Below are positions 29,421 through 39,399 of a DNA stretch of 64,000 nt, piece after piece. Under the pieces are notes generated by a model, which had not been told where the DNA came from, did no database searches, and saw only the letters and a list, made by a program, of their open reading frames with translations. The stretch comes from Bacillus weihaiensis (GTDB lineage: Bacteria; Bacillota; Bacilli; Bacillales; Bacillaceae). The stretch is from assembly GCF_001889165.1 (NCBI RefSeq), contig NZ_CP016020.1, positions 2,516,501 to 2,580,500 on the forward strand, read 5' to 3'. Both the position numbers and the translations under genes were made by a program. Position 1 is the first letter of the stretch. Each line of letters starts with the position of its first letter.

Positions 29421-31826
29421 TTACTTATGAATCCAAACAGCCCCTGCAGAATTATCTTTCGCTTCTCCAATGACTTCAATTTTTAATCCAAGCTCAGGAA
29501 TATTTCTTCCCGCATCTGGAATCTCACTATTAATATATGATACTGAGTCATCAAATTTTCGATTTCCCTTTGATTTTAGGAAATCATATAATCCCCTAGT
29601 AGGTGAATCTACTGTAAAACCTGGTGTTTTATCGTATGAGAATGCAGCATCAGCAATTTGGTAGCGAGTGCTTTGATTTACTGTTTGCTTTCCGTTAAGA
29701 GTTCCAATTACAGCTTCTGGATGTGAATCAACTACACCAAGGAAGCCATCTCCTGGATGAACTCCTACCCAGTTATCTGTATAGCTTTCATCCGCATACC
29801 AAACAACTAATCCTGTATTATAAACTGCTCCACGAGAATAAGCTAAGGCTTTATCAGATCCCGCGTAGTTTCTCCATTCTAAGTAATAATGATTTTTCGC
29901 TTTAGAGTATCCATTAGAAACGACAAATCCATCTAATGTAACTTTCGCATTTCCTTCCGCATCATCAGAGAAAATCACTTTATCATCTGCAGTTACTGAT
30001 AAGTTGTCAATTGCAAATCCATTAGGTGCAAGACCTCCATCAGTCACATATTCAAATGATAGCTTTACTTTTTCCCCAGCGAATTGACTTAAATCATACG
30101 TAAGATCATTCCATTTACCAAGTGTTGTTTCATAACCGCCTTGAGTATTTTCATCACCAATCACATCAATTTGGACTGGCTCTTGACCGTCTACAATGGC
30201 ATTAATGTACACATAGTCATAATCAGTTTCAACTTCATAAAAAGCTTTCGCATTAAATGTAGCTTTAGATGCATTTGTTAAATCAAATACAGGTGTTTCT
30301 AATACAGTGTGAAGGTCGTCACCCTTTGTACTGTAGTAATATGTTTTACCGAATTCAGGTAAAATACCTTCAACTTCTTTTTCAGGTAAGTTGATCTTTA
30401 TAATTCCAGGGTTCTTTGATTTTGTTACACTTTGGTCAAGATAGGAAGCCGTACCTAACTTAGTAATATCTTCATAATCAACTTCTAAGATATTTGCCCA
30501 GTTTCCTCCCATCATTGCTTGGAAAAACTCTTTGTTTTGTGGAGAAAAACTTGTAGGCTCTGTTCCAGCCACTTTTCCGTTCCAGCTACCACCACTCATA
30601 ATTGACCAAGAAGCAACTGGTTCACCTTGTCCAGTATACTGAGTATCATACTCATCTGGTAATCCTAAATCATGTCCAAATTCATGAGCAAACACACCAA
30701 CTGCTCCATCCTCTGGTTGAATTGTATAATCAAAAGCAGCGATATTTCCACCCCAATAATCAACGTCCGCTTGCGTTCCTTGGACAGGGTATACGCCATC
30801 TAGTGTCCAACGGTGTGACCAGATCGCATCATCACCAAGAGCACCACCACCAGCTTCTTGACCAGTACCTGCATGAATAATCATAAGATGATCTACTAAT
30901 CCATCTGGTTCGTTTTGGTTTCCATCACCATCTAAATCATATAAATCAAAGTCATCGTATTCTGATAAGTCCATTCCTGATGCTACTGCTGCATTTAATG
31001 AATCTTTAACAAGATCACGTGGTCCTTTTGGTGATAGGTTATCATGCCCGCCAGCCGGATTATCATCACCATACTCTTTTGCAGTTCCCGGAACCGTTAA
31101 CCATTGAGAAACAGTACCATCGACAGTATAGCTACCGCCAGATTGCTCTTCATAGTACTGCTTAAATGTCTTAACTTTTTCTCCATTAAAAAGTTTAAAT
31201 TCTTTATCTCCAAACATTAAGTCTTCATAATGCTTTTGATTAAAGTCATTTGAGTACATGTACCCTTCTTCTTGGATGACATTATTATGTTTAAAGTCCT
31301 CAAATTCAACCAATAAAACTAAGACCTTATCTGTTCGGACACTACCATTATATTTCGTATCCTTTGCTTTTTGCACATTAACATAACCATCTTTTTTACT
31401 GTTTTTGAATAGCTTATTATGCTTTTCTAATTGTTTAGACAATTTATCTTTTTGCTTTTTTAGAAATTCTCTTGATTTTTCATCTATCAATTCCTCAGAA
31501 TCACTATGGTCATGGGAATCATGACCTTCTTTATTTCCGTCTTTTTTCTCAACATACTCTTTCACAGCTGCTTTCAGTTGCTCTGCACTAGCATTTTTAG
31601 AAACAACACCTTTGTCTATTAATGATTCAGCAAGACGTTCTTCTGGTACCGTATTCCAATCAATTGGTGCAGACTCTTCAATTGTAGTTGTAGCAGCTTG
31701 TACACTTTGCGTGCCTGGTAAGTATGTACTAAACAATAGACCTCCTGCTACAACAGTACTTGCCGTAACCTGTATTGCTTTTTTGAGACGCTTCTTTTTT
31801 GCCATACTTCTTCGTAATTTCCTCAA
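29421..31826 (-). CDS. Secreted M6 metalloprotease, immune inhibitor A type
   Basis: An 801-residue exported zinc protease of the InhA family. Basic N-terminus (KKKRLKK) plus hydrophobic core and AQAA-like cleavage region form a signal peptide; a Lys/Asp/His-rich propeptide ([10 protein letters not shown]) follows. The catalytic motif [14 protein letters not shown] is at about residues 380-393. A jelly-roll-like domain with paired VDGQEPV / [12 protein letters not shown] strands and a C-terminal InhA region follow. Relatives degrade host antimicrobial peptides and matrix proteins, and occur in many non-pathogenic Bacillaceae as nutrient proteases. TTG start with GGGGGAG. Divergent from mreBH. 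Confidence 0.93.
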   Translation of the reverse strand: MRKLRRSMAKKKRLKKAIQVTASTVVAGGLLFSTYLPGTQSVQAATTTIEESAPIDWNTVPEERLAESLIDKGVVSKNASAEQLKAAVKEYVEKKDGNKEGHDSHDHSDSEELIDEKSREFLKKQKDKLSKQLEKHNKLFKNSKKDGYVNVQKAKDTKYNGSVRTDKVLVLLVEFEDFKHNNVIQEEGYMYSNDFNQKHYEDLMFGDKEFKLFNGEKVKTFKQYYEEQSGGSYTVDGTVSQWLTVPGTAKEYGDDNPAGGHDNLSPKGPRDLVKDSLNAAVASGMDLSEYDDFDLYDLDGDGNQNEPDGLVDHLMIIHAGTGQEAGGGALGDDAIWSHRWTLDGVYPVQGTQADVDYWGGNIAAFDYTIQPEDGAVGVFAHEFGHDLGLPDEYDTQYTGQGEPVASWSIMSGGSWNGKVAGTEPTSFSPQNKEFFQAMMGGNWANILEVDYEDITKLGTASYLDQSVTKSKNPGIIKINLPEKEVEGILPEFGKTYYYSTKGDDLHTVLETPVFDLTNASKATFNAKAFYEVETDYDYVYINAIVDGQEPVQIDVIGDENTQGGYETTLGKWNDLTYDLSQFAGEKVKLSFEYVTDGGLAPNGFAIDNLSVTADDKVIFSDDAEGNAKVTLDGFVVSNGYSKAKNHYYLEWRNYAGSDKALAYSRGAVYNTGLVVWYADESYTDNWVGVHPGDGFLGVVDSHPEAVIGTLNGKQTVNQSTRYQIADAAFSYDKTPGFTVDSPTRGLYDFLKSKGNRKFDDSVSYINSEIPDAGRNIPELGLKIEVIGEAKDNSAGAVWIHK

Positions 31827-32308
31827 CGAAACTCCCCCTCTATATTTTTTAGTTCTACGTCCTTCTCGTTACATTTATATAACCGAATAAAGAGCTAAAC
31901 CTACAGAAAAATAATCAATCTATTTTTCTATAAGTCTAAATAGAACCTATATACTTATTATAATTTTTATCTAAATATAATAAATAGTCCGAAAATTCTA
32001 TTTTAGAAAAATTATACTGTTACTTTTTACCTATTTATTTCTATTTCCGAAATAAATAGATAAAATCCTAGATAATTCAATACTTATGTAAGCTACTATT
32101 ACAATGAAATAGAAAAAAATCTTAAAAATTCACAAATTTTCGCAAGGAAAAATATTATCGCTTTAAAGCTTTTAATGACAAAAGACTCTTTTCTACTAAA
32201 ATAACTAAATTAAAAAAATTACGATTTGATTACATTGTTATTACCACCTACAAAAATCAACATAAACTAACAAATTCTATAAAAAAGAGAGAAGAAATGA
32301 GGTATTTT
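31827..32308. other. Divergent intergenic region, very AT-rich
   Basis: Upstream regions of the M6 protease gene and mreBH. No classical SigA or SigI promoter is convincing by eye. Long poly-A/T tracts suggest curvature. No gene seen. Confidence 0.35.
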
Positions 32309-33316
32309 ATGTTTAACACAACTGAAATTGGGATTGATTTGGGTACAGCCAATATCCTTGTCTATACAAAAAATAAAGGAATTATATTAAATGAACCCTC
32401 TGTCGTAGCAATTGACACATCAACTCGTAAAGTATTGGCAGTGGGAACAGATGCAAAAAGAATGATCGGAAAAACGCCTGGGCAAATTGTTGCCGTTCGT
32501 CCCTTAAAGGATGGAGTTATTGCAGACTATGATATGACAACAGATATGCTAAAGCATATTATGAAGAAAGCATCTCGAAAGCTAGGTATGTCAATTCGAA
32601 AACCTACTGTCGTAGTATGCACACCTTCTGGAGCAACTTCTGTTGAAAGAAGGGCCATCCAAGACGCTATCAAAAGCTCAGGAGCAAAACAAGTCCACCT
32701 TATTGAAGAACCAGTGGCTGCTGCCATTGGGGCTGACTTACCTGTAGAAGAACCGACTGCAAATGTAGTGGTTGACATCGGTGGTGGAACAACTGAAGTA
32801 GCGATTATTTCCTTTGGCGGTGTTGTTACTTGTCATTCAATACGGATAGGAGGAGATCAATTAGACGAAGACATCATCCAATATATCCGCAAAAATTATA
32901 ATTTATTAATTGGCGAGAGAACCGCAGAAGAAATGAAAATAGAGATTGGACATGCTCTCGTTTCTCATGATGAAAAAAAGATGGAAATTAGAGGAAGAGA
33001 TTTAGTCACCGGATTACCTAAAACCATCACTGTATCTTCCTTTGAAATGCAAGATGCCATGAGAGAATCATTCTTGCATATATTAGAAGCAATTCGCTCC
33101 ACTTTAGAGGATTGTCCTCCTGAGCTCAGTGGTGATATCGTGGATCGTGGGGTCATCTTAACTGGTGGAGGAGCATTAATTAATGGGCTACAAGAATGGG
33201 TTAGTGAAGAAATGATCGTTCCTGTCCATATAGCTCCAAATCCGTTAGAATCCGTTGCAATCGGAACTGGCAAGTCACTATCTGTCATTAATAAACTATT
33301 AAAGGCAGCAAAATAA
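32309..33316 (+). CDS. mreBH: Actin-like cell-shape protein MreBH
   Basis: A 335-residue actin homologue. Phosphate-1 [15 protein letters not shown] near residues 6-20, phosphate-2 [14 protein letters not shown] near 155-168, and the adenosine motif [14 protein letters not shown] near 280-293. It matches MreBH rather than MreB or Mbl by the start [19 protein letters not shown], the exact length and the neighbourhood with ykpC and ampS. In B. subtilis MreBH guides peptidoglycan synthesis and hydrolases such as LytE. Start ATG 32309 after GAGG; an ATG four codons earlier is open but lacks a site. Confidence 0.93.
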   Translation: MFNTTEIGIDLGTANILVYTKNKGIILNEPSVVAIDTSTRKVLAVGTDAKRMIGKTPGQIVAVRPLKDGVIADYDMTTDMLKHIMKKASRKLGMSIRKPTVVVCTPSGATSVERRAIQDAIKSSGAKQVHLIEEPVAAAIGADLPVEEPTANVVVDIGGGTTEVAIISFGGVVTCHSIRIGGDQLDEDIIQYIRKNYNLLIGERTAEEMKIEIGHALVSHDEKKMEIRGRDLVTGLPKTITVSSFEMQDAMRESFLHILEAIRSTLEDCPPELSGDIVDRGVILTGGGALINGLQEWVSEEMIVPVHIAPNPLESVAIGTGKSLSVINKLLKAAK

Positions 33317-33431
33317 TAGATCGTCGTATGATTAAAGACGAATGAACTTTATCCAGTCAGATCTAACGCATGTACTAGGATTATAGCTCATCCTAAAAGT
33401 TAACACCTGAATAAAAGCGTAAGTATTGAAG

Positions 33432-33479
33432 AGGGTGACTCAAAAGGTTGTTAAATAACGACCTTTTGAGCACCCTTTC
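33432..33479 (+). terminator. Hairpin at the inner end of IS1182 relic B
   Basis: Long stem GGGTGACTCAAAAGGTTGTTA / TAACGACCTTTTGAGCACCC followed by TTTCTTTC. It is 115 bases after mreBH and directly at the edge of the transposase relic. Confidence 0.7.
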
Positions 33480-33484
33480 TTTCT

Positions 33485-33822
33485 GAAGTAATCGGTGTTT
33501 CTTTCAGCTTTTCTTCTAGCCCCGCGGAAGGGGCGGACTTTTCCTCTTCTTCAAGGATTTTCTCAATTTGTAAAGCGAGTTGACGATATTGGTCACCTAA
33601 ACTTTTTTCGTATTTGTCTGTCGCTTTTCTCTAAACAAATGTATATTGATTTGCGTTAGCTTCTATCTTAGTCCCATCAACAAAATAGTGCTCCAGCTTT
33701 ACCAATCCTTTTTCACGTAGTAACTCTACAATTGAAAAGAAGACTTGATAGATAATGTCTTTCATACGATCAGATCGAAACCGATTGATCGTTCGAAAAT
33801 CAGGAGTTTGACTACCCGATTT
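33485..33822 (-). pseudogene. IS1182-family transposase relic (N-terminal part)
   Basis: Minus-strand fragments of the same transposase type as at 11.5 kb: SGSQTPDFRTINRFRSDRMK, LLREKGLVKLEHYFVDGTKI and EANANQYTFV, then a TAG in place of Trp near 33633, RKATDKYEKSLGDQY, and SAGLEEKLKETPITSE at the end. The first residues and everything after about residue 190 are missing. It is inactive. It ends almost exactly where relic A begins, so the two pieces are complementary. Confidence 0.85.
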
Positions 33823-33949
33823 TTTTGTTGTTTAATTATTCTTTAAAAAAGACTGTTTTCGTAGGGGTTTTGCTTCTATGAATACAATTTTAGATCGATA
33901 GTGGAATGGAGCGTAAGACACTTGACTCCTGCGGGAAGTGAGGAAAGCA
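33823..33949. other. Remains of the repeat next to relic B
   Basis: Contains AAAAAAGACTGTTTTCGTAGG, a motif common in Bacillaceae intergenic repeats, and the start of a GC-rich island (ACTTGACTCCTGCGGGAAG). No gene. Confidence 0.4.
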
Positions 33950-34066
33950 AGTGACTGGAGCGCAATGGAACGTCCCGGTTTTTACGTTAACTGAATTAAA
34001 AGGATAAAAGTATGAAAAGAGGCTAACCCAAGGTCTAAAATCTAGACTTTTGGGTCAGCCTCTTCT
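33950..34066 (-). repeat. IS1182-linked repeat end with hairpin, copy B
   Basis: Inverted, nearly identical counterpart of 11369-11484: CTGGAGCGCAATGGAACGTC, a linker, then the hairpin AGAGGCTAACCC ... GGGTCAGCCTCT. Together with copy A it forms an inverted repeat pair about 22.5 kb apart. Confidence 0.75.
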
Positions 34067-34677
34067 TTTTTGTGTAAGAAATTATAAAATACATCGATTG
34101 TGGATACGTGCTTCGACATTAAGCTCAGTGCCTAGTCCCTGCGAGGTCATTAGACTATTAGAATAGAAGGCAAAGAACACCTTATATTCTAAATCTATCT
34201 TCTTATCGCTTGACTGAATAAGGCCCCCTTTAGCTTTTGTACTTATTTCTACTTATGTGAATGTTAGTTTTTCCTACAAAATTTTCGCACGCTAAGTTGC
34301 AGGATTATTAGTGTGAAGAATGAATATTTATCGCACATATATGGTAATGAGCCTATGAATAATGATTTTTCAAACTACTAGTCACTCTAAAAACCAGGAA
34401 CAGTCATTACAGACGATTCATATACTACACTTTACAAAAAGTTTACATAAAATTGTTGCATCATTTTAAATCTTTACGAATAAATTAAGTTTGGCTTTGA
34501 TAGTTATGATTATAAAGATACTTAGTTGGGATTTTGATGATTTTAACTGAGATGTTCCTTACTTACCAAGTAAATAAAACTAGGTAAAAGCAAAACCCGT
34601 TTGAATAATGTGGAAAAAATGAAACTTTTTAGGTTACTCAAACGTCATATTAATAGGAAAACATTGGAGGTTACTTT
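34067..34677. other. Intergenic region before ykpC
   Basis: About 600 bases, AT-rich, without a supported gene, repeat or recognised regulatory motif. Confidence 0.4.
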
Positions 34678-34815
34678 GTGAAGGACTTAAGTAGAAGAAT
34701 GATCATTAGTTTAACGTTAGCAATAATTATCATGGGAGGGATGAGTGTTTCATTAGCGAATATGCCACAAAGTCCGGGAGATCATAACGAAATTGTTCAA
34801 GTACAAGGTGAATAA
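34678..34815 (+). CDS. ykpC: Small membrane-associated protein YkpC
   Basis: A 45-residue peptide with GTG start and GGAGG site: KDLSRRMIISLTLAIIIMGG is a basic N-terminus plus one hydrophobic segment, followed by MSVSLANMPQSPG. This resembles the small YkpC protein found between mreBH and ampS in B. subtilis (shared GGMS-x-SLANMP). Role unknown. It may share a transcript with the 87-residue membrane protein 31 bases downstream. Confidence 0.7.
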   Translation: MKDLSRRMIISLTLAIIIMGGMSVSLANMPQSPGDHNEIVQVQGE

Positions 34816-34846
34816 AGCATGACGTTATAGGAGGATCTAAAAAGAA

Positions 34847-35110
34847 ATGCAATATAACAAGTCTACATTTTATCAATTTATTCCGTTTATCTTTCCCATT
34901 TTAGCACTTGTCATTATTTTCACAGGATTAACTGAATCGTACACAATTCCTTTGTTTGTTATCATTTTACTACTTGGCTTTGTTTATTCCTTTCTTGCTT
35001 TCTTTTCCAAAAAAGGATTGATAGGATCCATAATTAATATGTATGTGACTGCTCTCCTAATGTTTGGTAGTGCCATTTTTTACTTAGTAGCGGTAACAAG
35101 TAGTGTATAG
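34847..35110 (+). CDS. Small three-helix membrane protein, unknown
   Basis: An 87-residue protein with three predicted membrane helices (residues about 10-28, 33-52, 62-84) and a short basic loop FFSKKG. No family recognised. AGGAGG site before the ATG. It probably belongs to a two-gene unit with ykpC. The element R2 copy starting at 35140 likely provides its terminator. Confidence 0.6.
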   Translation: MQYNKSTFYQFIPFIFPILALVIIFTGLTESYTIPLFVIILLLGFVYSFLAFFSKKGLIGSIINMYVTALLMFGSAIFYLVAVTSSV

Positions 35111-35139
35111 TAAAGACCCTTTAACGCTTGTAGATACAT

Positions 35140-35263
35140 AAGAGGCTGGGACAGAAGTGCCTGGCACCTTATCGTAACGACTATATGTACGCACTGATTT
35201 ATCTAGTGCACACAATAGATTGTATCGGAGGGTGCCTGGCTCTTTGTTTTGTCCCAGCCTCTT
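35140..35263. repeat. Short hairpin element R2, copy 1
   Basis: 124 bases with perfect 14-base terminal inverted repeats AAGAGGCTGGGACA / TGTCCCAGCCTCTT and inner GTGCCTGGCACC / GGTGCCTGGCTC. It lies between two convergent genes and ends in T-runs on both sides, so it can terminate in either direction. Other copies: 53997-54121 and, reduced, 63449-63496. Confidence 0.8.
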
Positions 35264-35310
35264 TTTCATGTTCCCTTCTAATAAATCACGTACATCTTCG
35301 CTCGTTTAAA

Positions 35311-36474
35311 TTAATCAGCAAATGCTCTATCACCAAGTATCTTCATTGTAATATCATCTGAGGGTGGATTGTGCAAGCCTGCTCTCACATCACGATAATG
35401 CCTTTGTAAGGCATTTGATTGGAATAAGCTTTGCCCACCAACTATTCTCATTGCAAGATCTACTACTTCAACAGCTGTATTTGTAACAAGTGTTTTAGCA
35501 ATCGCTAAATCATATGCTAACGTCTGTCTTTCCAAAGGGTGTTGATCCCATTTCTCTGCTGTAGAATAAAGAAATGTCCTCGCGGTTGATAATTTCAAAT
35601 CCATTTCAGCCACTTTCCTTCTCACTTCCGGAACCTCTTTAATAGGATGTGGCAAACTAGTAGGCTGATATGTTTTTGCAAAGGTAACTGCTTCGTTCCT
35701 TGCAGCAATTGCGATACCTATATAACAAGCAGGGATATGCAATAACCAACCTTGCGCACTCGGCTTTTCCTTCTTCACTCTTTTATCTACTAATGCAGCT
35801 AAAGGAACTTCCACTTGTTCCAAAATAAGGTCGTCACTCCTCGTTCCTCTCATCCCCACGGTATCCCATGTTTCCTCAATACGTAAACCAACTGATTCTC
35901 TAGGAATAAGAAATTCTCCGATTTCACCTGTTTCTTCAATTGTAGCTGGAACAATGAAATAATCTAGAACAGGAGCCAATGAGGTGAAAATTTTCTTACC
36001 GCTAATGATCCATTTAGCATCAGCTTTTACCGCATTAGTTTCTGGTTTCCCCCCTCTAGCAGGACTTCCGGAATTAGGCTCTGTTGCGGCACTATTGATC
36101 AATATATGCTGGTCAACAACTTCTTTACAAATTTCTTTAAATGTATCTTTTTTCCATTTATTTGTTTCTCTTAGGTGCATGATTAAACCTAGATGCCAGC
36201 CTAAAGATAAAGCTGTGGGTGCATCACCTTGGGCAATCTTTTCTTGAACTAATAAGAAGTCATACAATGATGCTCCATACCCTCCATATTCTTTAGGGAC
36301 GGTAAGTTTAAAATAGCCTTTATCTTTCAATTGATCAAAGTTTTCAAAAGGAAAGCTAGCTTCTTTATCATAAGACTCTGCTCTTAGAGAGAAATCCTTT
36401 ATCAGCTCTTCTGTTTTGTTTAACCATTTTCTTTGAATCTCACTCTTTATGAATTGATTATCTATACTATTCAC
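35311..36474 (-). CDS. Acyl-CoA dehydrogenase-like flavoprotein lacking the usual catalytic Glu
   Basis: A 387-residue acyl-CoA dehydrogenase fold protein. The N-terminal helical domain (VPKEYGGYGASLYDF), the middle beta domain (ATEPNSGSPARGG, WIISGKKIFTS, WDTVGMRGTRSDD) and the C-terminal helical domain (AMRIVGGQSLF) are all present. In place of the usual YEGTSEIQ segment with the catalytic glutamate it has AGLHNPPSDDITM. This resembles members related to flavin-dependent monooxygenases (DszC/SfnC-like), so dehydrogenation of acyl-CoA is uncertain. GTG start with GAGGTGAT. Stands alone, convergent with the 87-residue membrane protein and divergent from ampS. Confidence 0.8.
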   Translation of the reverse strand: MNSIDNQFIKSEIQRKWLNKTEELIKDFSLRAESYDKEASFPFENFDQLKDKGYFKLTVPKEYGGYGASLYDFLLVQEKIAQGDAPTALSLGWHLGLIMHLRETNKWKKDTFKEICKEVVDQHILINSAATEPNSGSPARGGKPETNAVKADAKWIISGKKIFTSLAPVLDYFIVPATIEETGEIGEFLIPRESVGLRIEETWDTVGMRGTRSDDLILEQVEVPLAALVDKRVKKEKPSAQGWLLHIPACYIGIAIAARNEAVTFAKTYQPTSLPHPIKEVPEVRRKVAEMDLKLSTARTFLYSTAEKWDQHPLERQTLAYDLAIAKTLVTNTAVEVVDLAMRIVGGQSLFQSNALQRHYRDVRAGLHNPPSDDITMKILGDRAFAD

Positions 36475-36672
36475 ATCATCACCTCATTCCTTCTTATTGT
36501 ATATCCTTTTCTTTCACTCAGGAAAGTATTTTGCCCTATTAACGCATACTCTTTTCTTTCTCTTATATATTTTGCTAAAATAAAAGAGCCTGTCATTTAC
36601 ATGAAACTATAGAAGATACAAACTTTTAATTCATGTCATTTCATCTATAATAAGACATACAAGGAGGAAAAG

Positions 36673-37905
36673 ATGAATAACTTTCAATCAAATTTGGAGA
36701 AATACGCTGAGCTCGCTGTCCGTGTAGGCGTAAATATCCAACCAAATCAAAATTTAACCGTAAATGCTTCAATTGAAGTCGCTGATTTTGTAAGACTTGT
36801 TGTAAAAAAAGCATATGAAGCAGGAGCACGTAATGTATATGTAGAGTGGAGTGACGAAAGCATCACTCGAACACGTTTTGAGCTAGCAAATGATGAAGCT
36901 CTAAATGATTATCCTGAATGGAAAGCTCGAGGCCTTGAAACGCTTGCTGAAAATGATGGAGCATTTATGTCAATTATTTCATCTAGTCCTGATTTATTAA
37001 GTGGGTTAGATCCAAAAAGAATTGCACTTGCAACAAAGGCTGCAGGTAAAGCTCTTACAACATATCGTAATTATTTACAAGCAGATAAAGCAAGCTGGAC
37101 AGTGATTGCCGCAGCATCTAAGGACTGGGCTGCTAAGGTATTTCCTGAAGAATCTCCTGAAAATCAAGTACATAAACTATGGGATGCTATCTTTGAAACG
37201 ACTAGAATTAATGAGGCCGATCCTGTTGAAGCCTGGAAACTACATAATGATAATCTCCATAAAAAAGTCGAATACCTTAACAATAAAAGATACAGTAAAC
37301 TTCACTACACAGCAACAGGCACAGATCTAACAATTGAACTTCATCCAACACATACATGGGTTGGTGCTGGTAGTGAAAATGAAAAAGGAAACATGTTTAT
37401 GGCAAATATGCCGACAGAAGAAGTCTTCACTGTCCCCTTAAAAAATGGTGTGAATGGAGTCGTTCAAAGTACTAAACCACTTAGCTACAGTGGGAACCTT
37501 ATTGATAACTTTTCAATAACATTTGAACATGGGAAGATTGTTTCCTTCTCAGCCGAATCAGGTGAAGAGGTCCTGAAACAACTTATTGATACTGATGAAG
37601 GTTCAAAATTTTTAGGTGAGATTGCTCTAGTTGCACACGATTCTCCAATTTCACAATCTGGCATTTTATTCTATAACACTTTGTTCGATGAAAATGCCTC
37701 AAATCATCTAGCAATAGGAAACGGATATGCCTTCTGCGTAGAAGGTGGGAAAAAAATGTCTCGTGAAGAGCTAGAACAAGTAGGTGTGAATTCAAGTATA
37801 ACTCATGTTGATTTTATGATGGGCTCAGCAGAAATGGACATTGATGGTATATTAGAAGATGGTACAAGAGAAGCCATTTTCCGTAAAGGGACTTGGGCTT
37901 TTTAA
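36673..37905 (+). CDS. ampS: Aminopeptidase AmpS (M29 family)
   Basis: A 410-residue M29 metallo-aminopeptidase, releasing N-terminal residues from peptides in the cytosol with two divalent metals. Visible are MANMPTEEVFTVP near residues 240-252 (metal Glu), the FEHGKIVSFSAESGEEVL segment, the GEIALVAHDSPISQSG stretch near 317-332 with further ligands, and the C-terminal THVDFMMGS. Length and sequence fit AmpS of B. subtilis, and the mreBH-ykpC-ampS-ykpB-ykpA order is kept with insertions. AAGGAGG site before ATG. Confidence 0.93.
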   Translation: MNNFQSNLEKYAELAVRVGVNIQPNQNLTVNASIEVADFVRLVVKKAYEAGARNVYVEWSDESITRTRFELANDEALNDYPEWKARGLETLAENDGAFMSIISSSPDLLSGLDPKRIALATKAAGKALTTYRNYLQADKASWTVIAAASKDWAAKVFPEESPENQVHKLWDAIFETTRINEADPVEAWKLHNDNLHKKVEYLNNKRYSKLHYTATGTDLTIELHPTHTWVGAGSENEKGNMFMANMPTEEVFTVPLKNGVNGVVQSTKPLSYSGNLIDNFSITFEHGKIVSFSAESGEEVLKQLIDTDEGSKFLGEIALVAHDSPISQSGILFYNTLFDENASNHLAIGNGYAFCVEGGKKMSREELEQVGVNSSITHVDFMMGSAEMDIDGILEDGTREAIFRKGTWAF

Positions 37906-37925
37906 GTAAGAACGTATACCTTAAC

Positions 37926-37962
37926 AGAGGATAAATCATTACATGTTTATGATTTATCCTCT
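37926..37962 (+). terminator. Terminator of ampS
   Basis: Stem AGAGGATAAATCAT / ATGATTTATCCTCT followed by TCTTGTATTT. Confidence 0.85.
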
Positions 37963-38096
37963 TCTTGTATTTAGCCATGTGGTATGATTATTTCACTAGA
38001 CTGTTATTTTCTACACCTCCTCCTATATACTTAGTTTTATAGAATGTTTGTAGAAGCATAACAAGAATAAACAATGTTAAGAGGATGGAAAAACAT

Positions 38097-39014
38097 ATGA
38101 AAAAAGTGGAAGTTTATATATTATCCGGCTTTTTAGGAGCTGGTAAAACCTCATTATTACAAAATATTCTCAGGCAAGAAAAAGATAACAATCGAAAAGT
38201 TGCTGTCATTATGAATGAGCTAGGTGAAATCTCAATTGATTCAGATGCAGTTCCTGGCGAAACTCCTTTAAAGGAACTGTTAAATGGATGTGTATGTTGT
38301 ACCATTCAAGGGCAACTAGAAGTACAACTGGATAATATGCTTCGTGAGTATGATTTAGATGCGATATACATTGAAACAACAGGTGTAGCTCATCCAATTG
38401 AAGTACTAGATTCATGTTTGTCTCCACTGTTCGCAGAAAAATTAGACGTGAGAGCGATCATTACCATTATTGATGCAAAACGATGGCAAGATCGTTCTAG
38501 CCTAAGTATCCAATTGCGTAAACTACTTATTGAGCAAGTCCAACATGCTGATGTTCTATTATTAAATAAAGTAGATTCTTTAACAGAAGGTGAAAAAGCA
38601 GCAGTTGTTTCAGAAATTCAAGCCATTAATCAAGATGGGAAATTAGTAATGACCGAATTTGCAAACGTGTCACTAAGCATCGTTCAACCCAGTGCACGGC
38701 TTGAAAAGAAAAAACACGAAGAAGCACATGTACACAACCATTTAAATTTAAGAACGTACGTTCACACTTTCTCAAATCCCGTGCATCTAGAGAGCTTCGA
38801 AGAATTTCTAAAAGGAATGCCCGATTCTATCTACCGTATTAAAGGCTATATTCGCTTTACAGATACCCAGGAGAGCTTTTTATTTCAATACTCCTATGGA
38901 ATGCCACTCTATATGAAGGAGCCCTTAAAACGCACGCAAACACTTGTATTCATTGGAGAAAAACTAGATCGAGCTTACTTAAAGGAAGAGCTAGATCGTT
39001 TAGAGTTAAGATGA
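38097..39014 (+). CDS. COG0523 (CobW/YjiA) GTPase, putative metal chaperone
   Basis: A 305-residue G3E GTPase. Walker A GFLGAGKTS near residues 10-18, the metal-binding CxCC in LNGCVCCTI near 63-71, ETTGVAHP near 94-101, and base-recognition NKVD near 157-160. A Lys/His-rich segment KKKHEEAHVHNH near 201-212 likely binds metal, and the CobW C-terminal domain follows. Such proteins deliver zinc, cobalt or other metals to client enzymes. No Zur-type operator is evident by eye. Start is ATG 38097; the ATG 12 bases earlier overlaps the GAGGATGG site. The stop TGA shares two bases with the start of repeat R1 copy 2. Confidence 0.9.
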   Translation: MKKVEVYILSGFLGAGKTSLLQNILRQEKDNNRKVAVIMNELGEISIDSDAVPGETPLKELLNGCVCCTIQGQLEVQLDNMLREYDLDAIYIETTGVAHPIEVLDSCLSPLFAEKLDVRAIITIIDAKRWQDRSSLSIQLRKLLIEQVQHADVLLLNKVDSLTEGEKAAVVSEIQAINQDGKLVMTEFANVSLSIVQPSARLEKKKHEEAHVHNHLNLRTYVHTFSNPVHLESFEEFLKGMPDSIYRIKGYIRFTDTQESFLFQYSYGMPLYMKEPLKRTQTLVFIGEKLDRAYLKEELDRLELR

Positions 39015-39399
39015 GGCTGGGACATAAGTGGTTTTAGTTAATGAGAAACCCGAACGATCAGGTGAATTTCAATGGAAATCTCCCCTATCGTTCGGGTTTT
39101 ATTCTTTGTCACTACATGTATTGTTTATGCATGCGATTGGTAATCGCTAATGTAATGGAGCGAAAAGACACTTGACTCCGACGGGAGGTAGAACAAAGGA
39201 TAAGACCCCACAGGCGTGGCCGAGGAGGCTAAAGCTTCCTCCCTAGGAAAAAGCAGTTCATTTTTCCAAGCGGAAAGCAAGTGGATGTAGTGGAATGGAA
39301 CGTACTTATTCTTCCACCACAACATATTAATAAGGAACAACGTGTCAAACGAAAATCGTTCGTCTTTTAAAAAAATGATTGAGTTTTGACCCAAGCTCT
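39013..39399. repeat. Long interspersed element R1, copy 2
   Basis: Closest relative of copy 1: starts GAGGCTGGGACATAAGTGG, has the AAACCCGAACGAT / ATCGTTCGGGTTT hairpin, the GC-rich island and the ATCGTTCGTCTTTT tail, and ends GACCCAAGCTCT. It occupies the whole space between two convergent genes: the left end supplies the last two bases of the COG0523 stop and the right end the first bases of the ykpB stop (39398-39400). Confidence 0.8.

Noticed and set aside
29421-31826. Immune inhibitor A as evidence of a pathogen
   Set aside because: M6 proteases are common in harmless Bacillaceae; no toxin or virulence locus is seen in the window.
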